DNA of 64,000 bases from Pelagimonas varians (GTDB taxonomy: Bacteria > Pseudomonadota > Alphaproteobacteria > Rhodobacterales > Rhodobacteraceae), in contig NZ_QKMF01000003.1 of NCBI RefSeq assembly GCF_003208435.1, positions 124,001 through 188,000 of the forward strand. Reading direction: 5' to 3'. Of this stretch, positions 42,696 to 50,887 are shown piece after piece; position 1 is the first letter of the stretch, and each line of letters opens with the position of its first letter. A program made the position numbers and the translations under genes. Below the pieces are notes generated by a model. That model was not told where the DNA came from and did not search any database. It saw nothing but the letters and a program-made list of their open reading frames with translations.

Positions 42696-42995
42696 ATGAC
42701 ATGCACCTCCAAAAAGCCGCAGATATCATGTCAAAGCACCCCCTTTTCAGAAGACGCGCAGCAGCAAGCTCAAACTGCACTGCTGGAATTCCTTTCAGTG
42801 TGGCATGCATCTCTAAATGCCGATCCAAACCTTTGCGAGCTGGCTGATAGCCTCAAGCAAGCGGCGGCTGTTTCGGGAATGATTTTGGATTTAGACGCAA
42901 GTGCTTTTGAAAAAAGGGAGAGGTTTTTAGATAGCTTTTCCGAAGATTCCGAGTTTGTTTTCTTTGAATCTGGTCCAGTAAGAGCTTCATCATAG
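42696..42995 (+). CDS. Small cargo protein of unknown function
   Basis: The 99-residue acidic helical protein starts 33 bases after the regulator gene and may share its transcript. It contains AQTALLEFLSVWHASLNADPNLCELADSLKQAAAVSGMI. No family is recognised. Confidence 0.45.
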   Translation: MTCTSKKPQISCQSTPFSEDAQQQAQTALLEFLSVWHASLNADPNLCELADSLKQAAAVSGMILDLDASAFEKRERFLDSFSEDSEFVFFESGPVRASS

Positions 42996-43063
42996 ATAAC
43001 GCAAATATTTTTGCATGTGATTTGGTAATGAACTAAGAATTTTTTTAGTTGATGAAAGTAGTT

Positions 43064-43378
43064 ATGAAAACTAACCTTCTACTTGTCGTATTCGCATTTC
43101 TAGCTGGTTGCGGAACAGTCATGCGTGGTTCAAAAGATAACCTTGAAATAATTTCGTATCCGGAGGGAGCCTACGTGATATCGTCGTTTGGGCACAGTTG
43201 CGTCACACCCTGTGTAATCAAGCTGCCACGAAAAAAACTGTGAATATATCCATCAGCAAGCCTGACTATAACACCGCGGCTCTAACTGTGAGGCCAGAAT
43301 TGAGCATGGGCGGTGCAGGCACGATGCTGGCCAAAACGCCACAGTGTCGCGTGCTCATCTGTGGATGTGGCGATTAGA
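43064..43378 (+). pseudogene. Frameshifted PEGA-like lipoprotein gene
   Basis: The gene begins with a lipoprotein signal (MKTNLLLVVFAFLAGC, lipobox LAGC) and a PEGA-like domain (YPEGAYVISSFGHSCVTPCVIKLPRK), then stops at 43243. In another frame from the A7 run at 43231-43237 the reading continues naturally (TVNISISKPDYNTAALTVRPELSMGGAGTML) to 43378. A one-base change in the A-run explains this. Family members continue with a Gly-rich membrane-like part that is missing, so the gene is probably dead, unless the A7 run allows slippage. Confidence 0.6.
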
Positions 43379-43794
43379 CTATAAAATAGCAGTTCTTGTT
43401 TCCGACAGGATTAGACTAGGACCAGTGGTCAGTAATTCTGAAAGGCTGAAAAATTTGGATCGTAACTTTCCTCCACCGGAAGAGCCAAATTGAGGACCGC
43501 TGCGACTGGCCAGCCCTGTTTAATCAAGCAAAAGAATCTAAATTTGATTGGAAAATGAGCGACCGCTTTGGGCTGGGATCTGCCATTAGACGCCACCGCC
43601 ACCAACGAAGCTCAGGGTTGACTGTGCTGACAATGCCTTTCTTGCGGGCCGTGTCTTGTATTCGGAGGTCCGTCAAGAAAGCGACTTGAGTGGGCGTGGT
43701 TTCGCAACATTTCCCGCAACAATTCTCTTTTCTTGTTGGTTGTGTGGGTTTAAAAAGTGTGTAAAAATATAGATTTGCGTGATTTTGGTGAAAT
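43379..43794. other. Right prophage end without a gene
   Basis: No convincing gene is seen between the broken lipoprotein and attR. The stretch holds the integrase arm-like sites at 43703-43721 and AT-rich sequence next to the core repeat, as expected for an attachment region. Confidence 0.5.
43703..43723. repeat. Putative integrase arm-type sites, right end
   Basis: CGCAACA occurs at 43703-43709 and 43715-43721 with the same 12-base period and orientation as the pair at 8894-8912. Confidence 0.45.
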
Positions 43795-43823
43795 GGTTCG
43801 AATCCTACCACCCCAGCCATTTT
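43795..43823 (+). repeat. attR: second copy of the 29-bp core repeat
   Basis: Identical to 8755-8783 over 29 bases. It is the displaced original 3' end of tRNA-Gln and marks the right prophage boundary. The bases before it do not continue the tRNA. Confidence 0.9.
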
Positions 43824-44195
43824 CATGTTTAATATATAGTCCAAAGGTTTGGCCTGCTGGCTAAAGTCGACGGTGTTCCATGTCGGTGTGTGCTACACAT
43901 GTTACAGTTTTTTGCTCGAAGTGTGCATTTGGCTTTTTAGGTTCTGACGCCAGATACCGCTCCCGTAGTCTGAATCTCCAAACTTGTTTTGTCTCTTCTG
44001 ACAGGTGCAGGTTTTGGTGCATTTCGGGCCGGTCAGATTGGTTTGTGCAACGTGTCATCAGCGAAACAAAAACCGGACATGCGCGGTTGTCGCGAGAGCT
44101 ATCGCTACACTCATCACTGGGCTGCAGATTCATAACCTCTGGCGCTGAAGCTCTAAGGGCCACTCTCTAAGGTGATCAAAAACGAGAGGATTCAT
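43824..44195. other. Chromosomal spacer without a gene
   Basis: Frames of about 100 codons exist on both strands, but neither has recognisable domains, ribosome sites or a supportive context. Nothing else is seen. Confidence 0.45.
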
Positions 44196-44442
44196 ATGCT
44201 TAGAGGTTCCATCCGCACGTAAATCGACCAGATCTGGAGTGCCTTCTGGTCCGGCGGCGTGTCCAAACCTCTGTTTGTCATCGAACAGCTCGCCTTCCTT
44301 ATGTTCATCAAAACGGCTGGATGACCTGCATATGGTCGAGGAAGGCCAAGCCGAGGACCTCTTTATCGAAATGCAGCGCCGCACTTTCCCCGTTGGTGCT
44401 GATGACAAGGGCGAGCGGTATGACTATCTGTGCTGGTCTCGC
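44196..44442 (+). pseudogene. Remnant of type I restriction methylase gene hsdM
   Basis: From ATG 44196 the sequence reads MLRGSIRT, an in-frame stop, [17 protein letters not shown] and [13 protein letters not shown] one-base frameshift then leads to [30 protein letters not shown] and RYDYLCWSR. This is the N-terminal domain of HsdM (about 80 residues); it breaks off at an IS remnant and the methyltransferase core is absent. A complete type I system once stood here or was captured as a piece. Confidence 0.75.
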
Positions 44443-44504
44443 AATTTGGTCCCTCTTGGTACATTGCTCCGCAGTGCCCTGACAGGCAACAGTTCATGCC
44501 CCTG

Positions 44505-44833
44505 CTTTTGACGCCCAAGCTGGCCGCGCGACGGTGAGCCTACAGATAGGTCGCATCATTCATCACAGTCCTCTCTATACCGAGTTCAGCGGCCAGACCG
44601 GCCATCATCTGTGCGAAGATACTCTTGTCGCTCCTGCGCTTCCAGCGGGTTGCTTGGCGTCATGTGCGGGCGATACGTGGCGGGGCATCACGCCATCTTA
44701 AGCTATTGCGGTTGATTGAGATAATCCCACACAATACGCGCCGGTCATCGACGCAGGGTATGCCGTGGGACTTGGAAATGAAAGATTCAAGACGCCTCAT
44801 GTGTGCGTCGGTTGGCCCAAACAGATCAGACAT
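44505..44833 (-). mobile_element. Remnant of an IS5-family transposase
   Basis: On the minus strand from the ATG at 44833 the sequence reads MSDLFGPTDAHMRRLESFI, SKSHGIPCVDDRRVL and GIISINRNSLRWRDAPPRI. After a deletion or frameshift it continues FAQMMAGLAAELG and DATYL. That is the N-terminus and first catalytic Asp of IS427-group IS5 transposases, with stops and gaps. It abuts the hsdM fragment, which it may have disrupted. Confidence 0.7.
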
Positions 44834-45025
44834 GTTTACCGCTCGATTTCGAACCGTCGTTCACGTCATCGCTTGAAAATCAATGGGTCCTGACCCCAGC
44901 GGTTTTCGGACTTCTCAGTTGGCGTTTTCATACCTTTTCCAATGTGGGGACTGTGCCTCCGAAGTCAGGATATACGACAGTGCCCAGCGTGAACTTACCA
45001 CCCGCAAAAGGGAACGGTTTTGGTA

Positions 45026-45039
45026 TTGAGGCGGATCAA
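45026..45039. promoter_or_regulatory. FNR/FnrL-type box upstream of DUF5765 gene
   Basis: TTGAGGCGGATCAA keeps the TTGA-N6-TCAA core of FNR-family sites. Its centre lies about 55 bases before the ATG at 45088, which suits a class II promoter. Confidence 0.6.
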
Positions 45040-45087
45040 TTCGGTCTTGTCGCTTCCCACTAGAGTGAACGCGAAGGAGTGCTTTGT

Positions 45088-45801
45088 ATGTGCTGGAACT
45101 CTGAAATTTCAGTCGCGATGACATGCATCGGCGCGGCTGGGGCCCTGATTTCCTATCGTCGGCAGGATCCAACCGCGATATGGCTAACACTGGGGTATTT
45201 CTCGGTCATGGAGGCGCTTCAGGTCGCGGGTTATGCCGTTCTCGACCAATGCGGCACTGCGGAAAATCAGGCCGTTACGATGGCGTCATACCTGCACATT
45301 GTCTTCCAGCCCTTTTTGATCAATGCCTTCGCAATGGAATTGGTGCCGAAATCAGCGAAGCAACGCACCAGAGTAAGGGTTTACGTCCTTTGCAGCGTGT
45401 CTGCAGCCGTCATGATCATACAACTGATCCCGTGGCAATTTGCGGGCAATTGCTTGCCGGGCAGTGCGCTGTGTGCGGACACTCTATGCACTGTGTCAGG
45501 AGACTGGCACATCGCTTGGGACGTTCCCTACAACGGATTGCTGGTCCCGTTCGAAAACGCTATCGGTACCCATTCTGGTTTTCCGACCTATATGATCGCG
45601 GTTTTTGCCTTGCCGCTCGTGTATGGGGCATGGCGTTTTACGGCCATGCATGCGCTGTCGGGGCCGGTCCTTGCCTGGATGTTAACCGACAATCCGAACG
45701 AATTGCCCGCAATCTGGTGCCTGTTTTCTGTCTTTATTTTGTTCATAGGCTTGAGTTTGCGCGCAAGACGCCGCTTCACCGCGACGCGGTCGTTGGGCTA
45801 G
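45088..45801 (+). CDS. DUF5765 family multi-pass membrane protein
   Basis: The 237-residue protein starts MCWNSEISVAMTCIG and has about six to seven membrane helices. The tight loop CLPGSALCADTLCTVSGDWHIAWDVPYNG contains three Cys and an Asp/Trp-rich patch. The pattern matches the DUF5765 family of Rhodobacterales and related bacteria; no function is established. An FNR-type box lies upstream, so it may be induced at low oxygen. GGAG precedes the chosen ATG by about 10 bases. Confidence 0.8.
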   Translation: MCWNSEISVAMTCIGAAGALISYRRQDPTAIWLTLGYFSVMEALQVAGYAVLDQCGTAENQAVTMASYLHIVFQPFLINAFAMELVPKSAKQRTRVRVYVLCSVSAAVMIIQLIPWQFAGNCLPGSALCADTLCTVSGDWHIAWDVPYNGLLVPFENAIGTHSGFPTYMIAVFALPLVYGAWRFTAMHALSGPVLAWMLTDNPNELPAIWCLFSVFILFIGLSLRARRRFTATRSLG

Positions 45802-46121
45802 AAAATCGGGGGCCTAGCCCGCAGCACGTTGGTTGGACCTGTAGAAGATGACAACAGCTAGGTGCCTGTGCACCGGGCAAAGGACGATCAAAAGGTCACG
45901 TTTACAAAACTGAAAAAGACCGGGAGAGAGCCGCCGCCAGAGCGCCCCGAGACGCCGACTGATGACATCTTTGATCAAAAAACAGGCGCAGCTTCGGTCG
46001 TGTAGGACGTAATCGCCGTATATCCAACCGCTCAATTTTCGCGGCAGCTGTGCCTGCCGCCTATCCAGAGAGATGAAAACATTTCCATGGATAGTGCCAT
46101 CAATTCGCTATGTTAGTCGGC
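45802..46121. other. Spacer between convergent genes
   Basis: These 320 bases between the convergent DUF5765 and fusion genes show no gene. No clean hairpin with T-run was identified. Confidence 0.4.
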
Positions 46122-48779
46122 TCACAGCCCGAACGGGAAGGTTTCATCTTCTTGGTCGCTTGAAAGCGTTGCCAACGGTGTAACTGCGCTCGTTTCGTTG
46201 AACCAGACATAGGCGTCATACTGGTCGGAAAGGCTTGCATAGCTGTAATGGCTAGAACGTTCGGACTCAGGTCGGTAGATTACGCCGATGTAGCGTTGCA
46301 GCCGTTGCCGAGCCAGAATTCCCTTCAGGTTTTTGGTACGGTCACCGCCAAAATCAAGGAGAAAACGCTCCAGACCGGTGTCACGGCACATCGCTTCATA
46401 GCTGTCACCCCGCGGTGGGCGTATGGTCTTGAACTCGATCGGTTTGTCCCATTCGGATGCTGCCGCGACTGTACCTGATGCTGTGCCAAAGCCGATCAGT
46501 GCCGCTGTATCACCATATGCCTCTCGGCAGAGTTGCCCTATGTTCCATTCGCCGCGCGACTGGCCCATATCTGTAAACCGTGCGTCTCCGATATGAGAAT
46601 TATGAGCCCAGACCACCGCTTTTTCCGACGGCCCTGCGTGTTTAAGAATACTGTTCAGGGTCTCGAACATGTGTCGGTCGCGCAAGTTCCACGACAGGTG
46701 AGATCCATAGTACATAGCGCGATAGTACTGCTTTGCATTGGCGACAAGTCGGGCGTTCTGGGCCGCATCAAAAAACTGGTCACCATCGCGGTTGATGTAG
46801 TCGAGTTCCTTATGGAGCAGGTCGACAAGGATATCGGTCACCGGTTTTTGACATTTTGCGAACCCATGGGTCAGGGCCGCCCGGCCATAGGCTGCCGGTT
46901 CACGAGACCACGGCGACAGGCAGGCATATCGTTTGCGCGCAATTTCTGATGCTTTGGGATCTACCCGGTCAAGATAGTCCAGAACCGCAGCCATGGACGC
47001 CCTCATATTGTAGAGATCCAAGCCGTAGAACCGGACACGATCTTTTGTCTCAATGAGGCTGTTATGGTGGCGCAGGAAATCCGTAAACGCCTGAAACTCA
47101 CTGTTTCTCCACATCCAGGTGGGAAAGCGCGAAAAAGGCGGTGGTTGCATCTCAGGCTGCGCGATCTGCCCGATATGGCGATCTACGGTTGCAGCATCAG
47201 GCCAGTCCGCCTCTACTGCGACGATGGAGAAGCCATGTTTTTCGATCAAGCGCTGTGTGATTGCGGCCCGCGCCCGATAGAACTCGGATGTCCCGTGTGA
47301 GGCCTCGCCCAGAAGAACCACGCGGTGTGAACCAAACCGGTCAAAGGATTTGGCAAAATCGGGATCGTTGAGCGCCGGAAGCGGCTCTGCGGCGGCGCGC
47401 AATGCCTGAATTTCCGGATTTGCCAAAGGTGGCGCTGGTTCCGCTGGGTTCACCTGCAACGATACCAAATGTTTGTCGAACCAATTTGCCGCATGACCCA
47501 CAGCAGTATCAAGCGTCCCGCTCTCTTCGAAAAGGTGGCCTGCGCCGGGAACAATCTGCATCTGCCTTGTGCAATTGAGGTCGGATAAAGCGCCTTTGTT
47601 CAGTTCGATCACTTCGTGGTCGAGGCTGCCGACAACCAGAAGTGTTGGTGCGGTGACGTGCTGAAGATGTCTTCCAGCCAAATCCGGACGTCCACCGCGA
47701 GAGACTACAGCTGCAACTCTGTTCAAAAGCTCTGCTGCCGCGACAAGCGCCGCCGCAGCACCGGTACTGGCACCGAACAAGCCGAGCGGCAGATCAGCGA
47801 TGTCGGGTTCAGAGGCTACCCACATTGCGGCTTCCACGACTCGCTCGGCCAGCAGTTGGATGTCAAAAACGTTCTGGCGGTCCTGTCCCTCGGTCGGTGT
47901 CAACAAGTCGAACAGCAGGGTCGCAAAACCTTGGTCGTTGAGTCGGGAGGCGACTTGCCTGTTTCGAGGGCTGAGGCGGCTGGAGCCGCTTCCATGCGCA
48001 AAAAGGATTATGCCGCGAGGATCCTTCGGCACCACCAGATCGCCAACTAGACCCAATGGGGGGATCTCTACCTTTCGCTTGTGCGGCGTGCTTTCGTTCT
48101 CGCTCCTATCAACTGAAGCGTCGGGAAACCCTGCTTGGCCGAGTAAGGCAACGGTTTCATCATCGGTGAGCTGGTGGAAGTCATGATAAAACCCACCAAC
48201 ACCGCGAAACTCAGTCGATGGCACAAGGCAAACGACATCGTCCGCCAAGCCAGCCAGCTCCTGCAACGCTTGAACGGGTGCGACTGGCAATGCGACCACG
48301 ATTCTTGCAGCACCGTTTCGATGCAAGGCCGTCAGGGCCGCCTTCATGGTTGCCCCGGTGGCCAAGCCATCGTCGACAACGACAACTGTTCGGCCTTTGG
48401 GGTTCAAACGCTTTCGATCCCCGACATAGCGATCGCGCCTGCGTTCCAGCTCTGCCAGCTGTTCGGCATAGGCGCTTTCAAAATACTCCGTATCTGCTCC
48501 GGACCTCCGCCTGATGTCTTCATTGATGACAACCTGCACCTCGTCACCTTCGACAATGGCCCCGAGCGCCACCTCGGCATTGCCCGGCGCACCGATTTTG
48601 CGCACAAGAACAACGTCTAACGGTGCTGCTAGCGTTTGCGCCACTTCCACGCCGACGGGCACACCGCCGCGCGGCAGGGCAAAAACAAGCGGCTGATGCA
48701 ACCCCATTGCCGCTAGCTGCTCGGCGAGCTTTTGACCGGCGTCTTTGCGGTCCATGAATCTAATAGCGAATTCATCCAT
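46122..48779 (-). CDS. Phosphoribosyltransferase / dienelactone hydrolase-like / erythromycin esterase-like fusion
   Basis: The 885-residue protein has three complete domains. Residues 1-215 are a type I phosphoribosyltransferase with PRPP loop VVVVDDGLATGAT. Residues about 230-440 are an alpha/beta hydrolase (FAHGSGSSR, nucleophile Ser in GASTGA, SLDHEV, GAGHLF). Residues about 460-885 are an erythromycin esterase family domain (GEASHGT, VEADWPDA, WAHNSHIGDAR). Two-domain relatives occur in Mycobacterium, in genes linked to the dormancy response; all three in one chain is unusual. The substrate is unknown. An FNR-type box lies just upstream. No signal peptide. Confidence 0.85.
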   Translation of the reverse strand: MDEFAIRFMDRKDAGQKLAEQLAAMGLHQPLVFALPRGGVPVGVEVAQTLAAPLDVVLVRKIGAPGNAEVALGAIVEGDEVQVVINEDIRRRSGADTEYFESAYAEQLAELERRRDRYVGDRKRLNPKGRTVVVVDDGLATGATMKAALTALHRNGAARIVVALPVAPVQALQELAGLADDVVCLVPSTEFRGVGGFYHDFHQLTDDETVALLGQAGFPDASVDRSENESTPHKRKVEIPPLGLVGDLVVPKDPRGIILFAHGSGSSRLSPRNRQVASRLNDQGFATLLFDLLTPTEGQDRQNVFDIQLLAERVVEAAMWVASEPDIADLPLGLFGASTGAAAALVAAAELLNRVAAVVSRGGRPDLAGRHLQHVTAPTLLVVGSLDHEVIELNKGALSDLNCTRQMQIVPGAGHLFEESGTLDTAVGHAANWFDKHLVSLQVNPAEPAPPLANPEIQALRAAAEPLPALNDPDFAKSFDRFGSHRVVLLGEASHGTSEFYRARAAITQRLIEKHGFSIVAVEADWPDAATVDRHIGQIAQPEMQPPPFSRFPTWMWRNSEFQAFTDFLRHHNSLIETKDRVRFYGLDLYNMRASMAAVLDYLDRVDPKASEIARKRYACLSPWSREPAAYGRAALTHGFAKCQKPVTDILVDLLHKELDYINRDGDQFFDAAQNARLVANAKQYYRAMYYGSHLSWNLRDRHMFETLNSILKHAGPSEKAVVWAHNSHIGDARFTDMGQSRGEWNIGQLCREAYGDTAALIGFGTASGTVAAASEWDKPIEFKTIRPPRGDSYEAMCRDTGLERFLLDFGGDRTKNLKGILARQRLQRYIGVIYRPESERSSHYSYASLSDQYDAYVWFNETSAVTPLATLSSDQEDETFPFGL

Positions 48780-48812
48780 TCAGCGAGGGTAAGACAGTCA
48801 CGCAGCGCGAGA

Positions 48813-48826
48813 TTGATATCGGTCAA
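48813..48826. promoter_or_regulatory. FNR/FnrL-type box upstream of the fusion gene
   Basis: TTGATATCGGTCAA matches TTGA-N6-TCAA. Its centre lies about 40 bases before the start of the leftward fusion gene, in a 68-base gap after the alcohol dehydrogenase gene. Confidence 0.6.
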
Positions 48827-48847
48827 TTAACACCGTGCGTTTGGGCT

Positions 48848-49834
48848 TTACGGGACCAGAACTGCGGCCCCCTGAAGGCGACCAGCCCTGAGATCGTCCA
48901 GAGCGGCATTCGCCTCTTCTAGCGGGTATGCAGTTGTATGGGTGCGCACGCCTGCCTTGTCGGCCAAGGGAAAGAATTCTTGACCGTCCTGCCGGGTTAA
49001 ATTGGCAACCGACATGATTTGACGCTCTTGCCAAAGACTTGCGTAGGGAAACGATGGAATGTCGCTCATATGGATACCGCCGCAAACAACCTTCCCGCCC
49101 TTGCATAATGCGCTCAGGGCACGAGGGATCAACTCTCCGACTGGTGCAAAAATGATCGCAGCATCCAGCGGGGCAGGTGGGGTTTGCCCGGAACTGCCAG
49201 CCCAAACCACGCCGAGCTTTCTTGCGAAATCTTGTGCGTCCACGTCGCCCGCGCGCGTGAATGCGTAGACTTCGCGCCCCTGATAAACAGCGATCTGTGC
49301 GAGTATATGCGCAGCTGCCCCAAATCCATAAAACCCAAGCCGTTGCGCATCGCCCGCCATGCGCAAGCTGCGGTATCCAATCAGGCCCGCACACAGCAAA
49401 GGGGCCAGCGCGACAGGATCTGCGGTTTCGGACAAGGCGAAGACGTACCGCGCATCCGCGACGCATTCTTCGGCAAATCCACCATTCAGGGTGTAGCCGG
49501 TAAACCGCGCGTTATCACACAGGTTCTCGCGGTGAGTGCGACAGAACCCGCAGGCCCCACATGTCCAACCCAGCCACGGTACGCCAACGCGTTTCCCGAT
49601 CTTCATGCCTACAACCCCGGGACCGATTTCGGCGATGCGGCCAACGATCTCGTGGCCGGGGATCAGCGGCATTTTTGGATTGGGAAGGTCTCCGTCCAGA
49701 ACATGAAAGTCTGTGCGGCAGACACCGCAAGCCTCGATTTTGATCCGGACCTGCCCGGCACCGACACGCGGAGCCTCCACCTCTTCGAGCTGAAGTCTGT
49801 TCCTAAGGCCAGCATGTAAAGTCATTGCACGCAT
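48848..49834 (-). CDS. Zinc-dependent alcohol dehydrogenase
   Basis: The 328-residue protein (ATG complementary to 49832-49834 or three codons later) is a medium-chain zinc dehydrogenase. The catalytic zinc ligands are Cys in ACGVCRTDFH and His in PGHEIVG; structural zinc Cys lie in CGACGFCRTHRENLC. The nucleotide fold YGFGAAAH lacks the usual GxGxxG, so cofactor binding may be altered. Closest in layout to AdhP-like enzymes adjacent to stress genes in Alphaproteobacteria. The substrate is probably an alcohol or aldehyde. A one-mismatch FNR box lies upstream. Confidence 0.88.
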   Translation of the reverse strand: MRAMTLHAGLRNRLQLEEVEAPRVGAGQVRIKIEACGVCRTDFHVLDGDLPNPKMPLIPGHEIVGRIAEIGPGVVGMKIGKRVGVPWLGWTCGACGFCRTHRENLCDNARFTGYTLNGGFAEECVADARYVFALSETADPVALAPLLCAGLIGYRSLRMAGDAQRLGFYGFGAAAHILAQIAVYQGREVYAFTRAGDVDAQDFARKLGVVWAGSSGQTPPAPLDAAIIFAPVGELIPRALSALCKGGKVVCGGIHMSDIPSFPYASLWQERQIMSVANLTRQDGQEFFPLADKAGVRTHTTAYPLEEANAALDDLRAGRLQGAAVLVP

Positions 49835-49891
49835 GAGAGCTATCCTGTTTTACACGACACCGGAATCCCAAGACCCGTTTCGTGCCCAGCC

Positions 49892-49905
49892 ATGATGGCG
49901 ATCAA
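49892..49905. promoter_or_regulatory. FNR-like box upstream of alcohol dehydrogenase
   Basis: ATGATGGCGATCAA differs from the TTGAT-N4-ATCAA consensus only at its first base. It lies about 65-70 bases before the leftward dehydrogenase start. Confidence 0.5.
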
Positions 49906-49957
49906 TTTGGAAATGCTGCGACCTGTCAAAGATCCAAGCTGCATCCATTTTGATCGG

Positions 49958-50788
49958 TCATTTGGAAAAGGGCCGCCCCAACGGTTCCATATCCAGACGG
50001 TAATCCTCGGCAACCCGGAACACGGTCTTGTTTGGCACTTCGTACCATTGATCAACAATGGTGACAGGTTCCGACGCGATCTCGATGGCCTGATAGTTGG
50101 TTTTGGGATCGTGATGCACGTGGGGTTGATCGCAGATCGGACAATGGAACACATGGTCACGGTGCAGATAGTGTAGTGAGCGGTTGTAGCGCGATCCGAT
50201 CATATGTTCGCCATCGGTCAGAACGATGTTCAGGCCCACGCGGGCGGTCGGATCAACTTCTGCTGCCCAGGTCAAAATCTGCTCGAGCCCCTCTTTTACA
50301 GTGGCAAGCAGGCCGCGTTCAGGGTGTAGCAAAAACAAGCTCATCAAATAGCGAAAAATATGTTCGCTATCGGTGGTTCCGGAAATTTTTGTTCGGTGAA
50401 GCGGGTCGATATGGTCGAGCATCTTCATCCGGACATCGTCGAAATTCGGTATCGTGCCGTTATGGGCGAAAATCCATCTGCCGTGATGGAATGGGTGGGT
50501 GTTTTCGATGCTGGTCCCGCCCACCGTCGCGCGGCGCACATGAGCCACAACGGTCTTGGCATAAACGCGCGCAGCTTTGCGGGTGAAATGTTCACCGTGA
50601 AAGGCGGCCCAGACCTGCTTTTCGATCATCGGCACTCCGTCGGGGTAGTCGGCAACGCCCCAACCATGTCCATGTGCGTATCCTTCCATGTCGCTTTGGC
50701 TTTGCGCCATCAGAGCGTTTTGGGCTTTGACGAGGCCGCATTCTACCTTGGTCGGTTCGTTGGCATGCATCGCGTAAAGACGGCACAT
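49958..50788 (-). CDS. Class II glutamine amidotransferase-like protein
   Basis: The 276-residue protein starts MCRLYAMH, so Cys2 is the N-terminal nucleophile once Met is removed. VVAHVRRATVGG and HPFHHGRWIFAHNGTIPNF supply the glutamine-binding and oxyanion residues of the GATase_4 (YafJ/EgtC) group. EgtC in ergothioneine synthesis hydrolyses a gamma-glutamyl amide. Here no other egt gene is present, but an ATP-grasp ligase is divergently transcribed from the same control region. A role in making or trimming a glutamyl-peptide-like product is possible but inferred. Confidence 0.85.
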   Translation of the reverse strand: MCRLYAMHANEPTKVECGLVKAQNALMAQSQSDMEGYAHGHGWGVADYPDGVPMIEKQVWAAFHGEHFTRKAARVYAKTVVAHVRRATVGGTSIENTHPFHHGRWIFAHNGTIPNFDDVRMKMLDHIDPLHRTKISGTTDSEHIFRYLMSLFLLHPERGLLATVKEGLEQILTWAAEVDPTARVGLNIVLTDGEHMIGSRYNRSLHYLHRDHVFHCPICDQPHVHHDPKTNYQAIEIASEPVTIVDQWYEVPNKTVFRVAEDYRLDMEPLGRPFSK

Positions 50789-50841
50789 TAGGCTTTTCCC
50801 TTCGTTGATAGGCGGATTTTAGGAATTTGCGCGGAGATGGA

Positions 50842-50855
50842 TTGATTTTGATCAA
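50842..50855. promoter_or_regulatory. Perfect FNR box between divergent amidotransferase and ATP-grasp genes
   Basis: TTGATTTTGATCAA matches the full FNR consensus TTGAT-N4-ATCAA. It lies about 60 bases before the leftward gene and about 40 before the rightward one, so one dimer could control both. Confidence 0.75.
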
Positions 50856-50887
50856 ATTGACTGCCGGAATCCGGCTTATTTTTCCGT

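Larger units (their letters stand above)
8755..43823. mobile_element. Prophage of about 35 kb integrated in tRNA-Gln
   Basis: The element is bounded by a perfect 29-bp direct repeat: the tRNA 3' end at 8755-8783 and its second copy at 43795-43823. A tyrosine integrase lies just inside the left repeat. Inside are a leftward regulatory operon, early genes, replication genes, lambda-type packaging genes, portal, protease/capsid fusion, tail genes and a GTA-like baseplate/fibre module, and then an AT-rich cargo segment. All structural reading frames look open, so it may be inducible. No clear endolysin/spanin cassette was recognised apart from the NlpC/P60 tail peptidase and a possible holin, so lysis functions are unresolved. 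Confidence 0.92.

Noticed and set aside
8755-43823. Idea that the element is the host gene transfer agent itself
   Set aside because: It has an integrase, exact att repeats, replication genes and a gpA-type terminase, none of which belong to RcGTA-type clusters; only the distal tail genes are GTA-like.
43861-44170. About 100-codon frames on both strands right of attR
   Set aside because: Both are Cys/Ser/Arg-rich and mutually antisense, with no recognisable protein.
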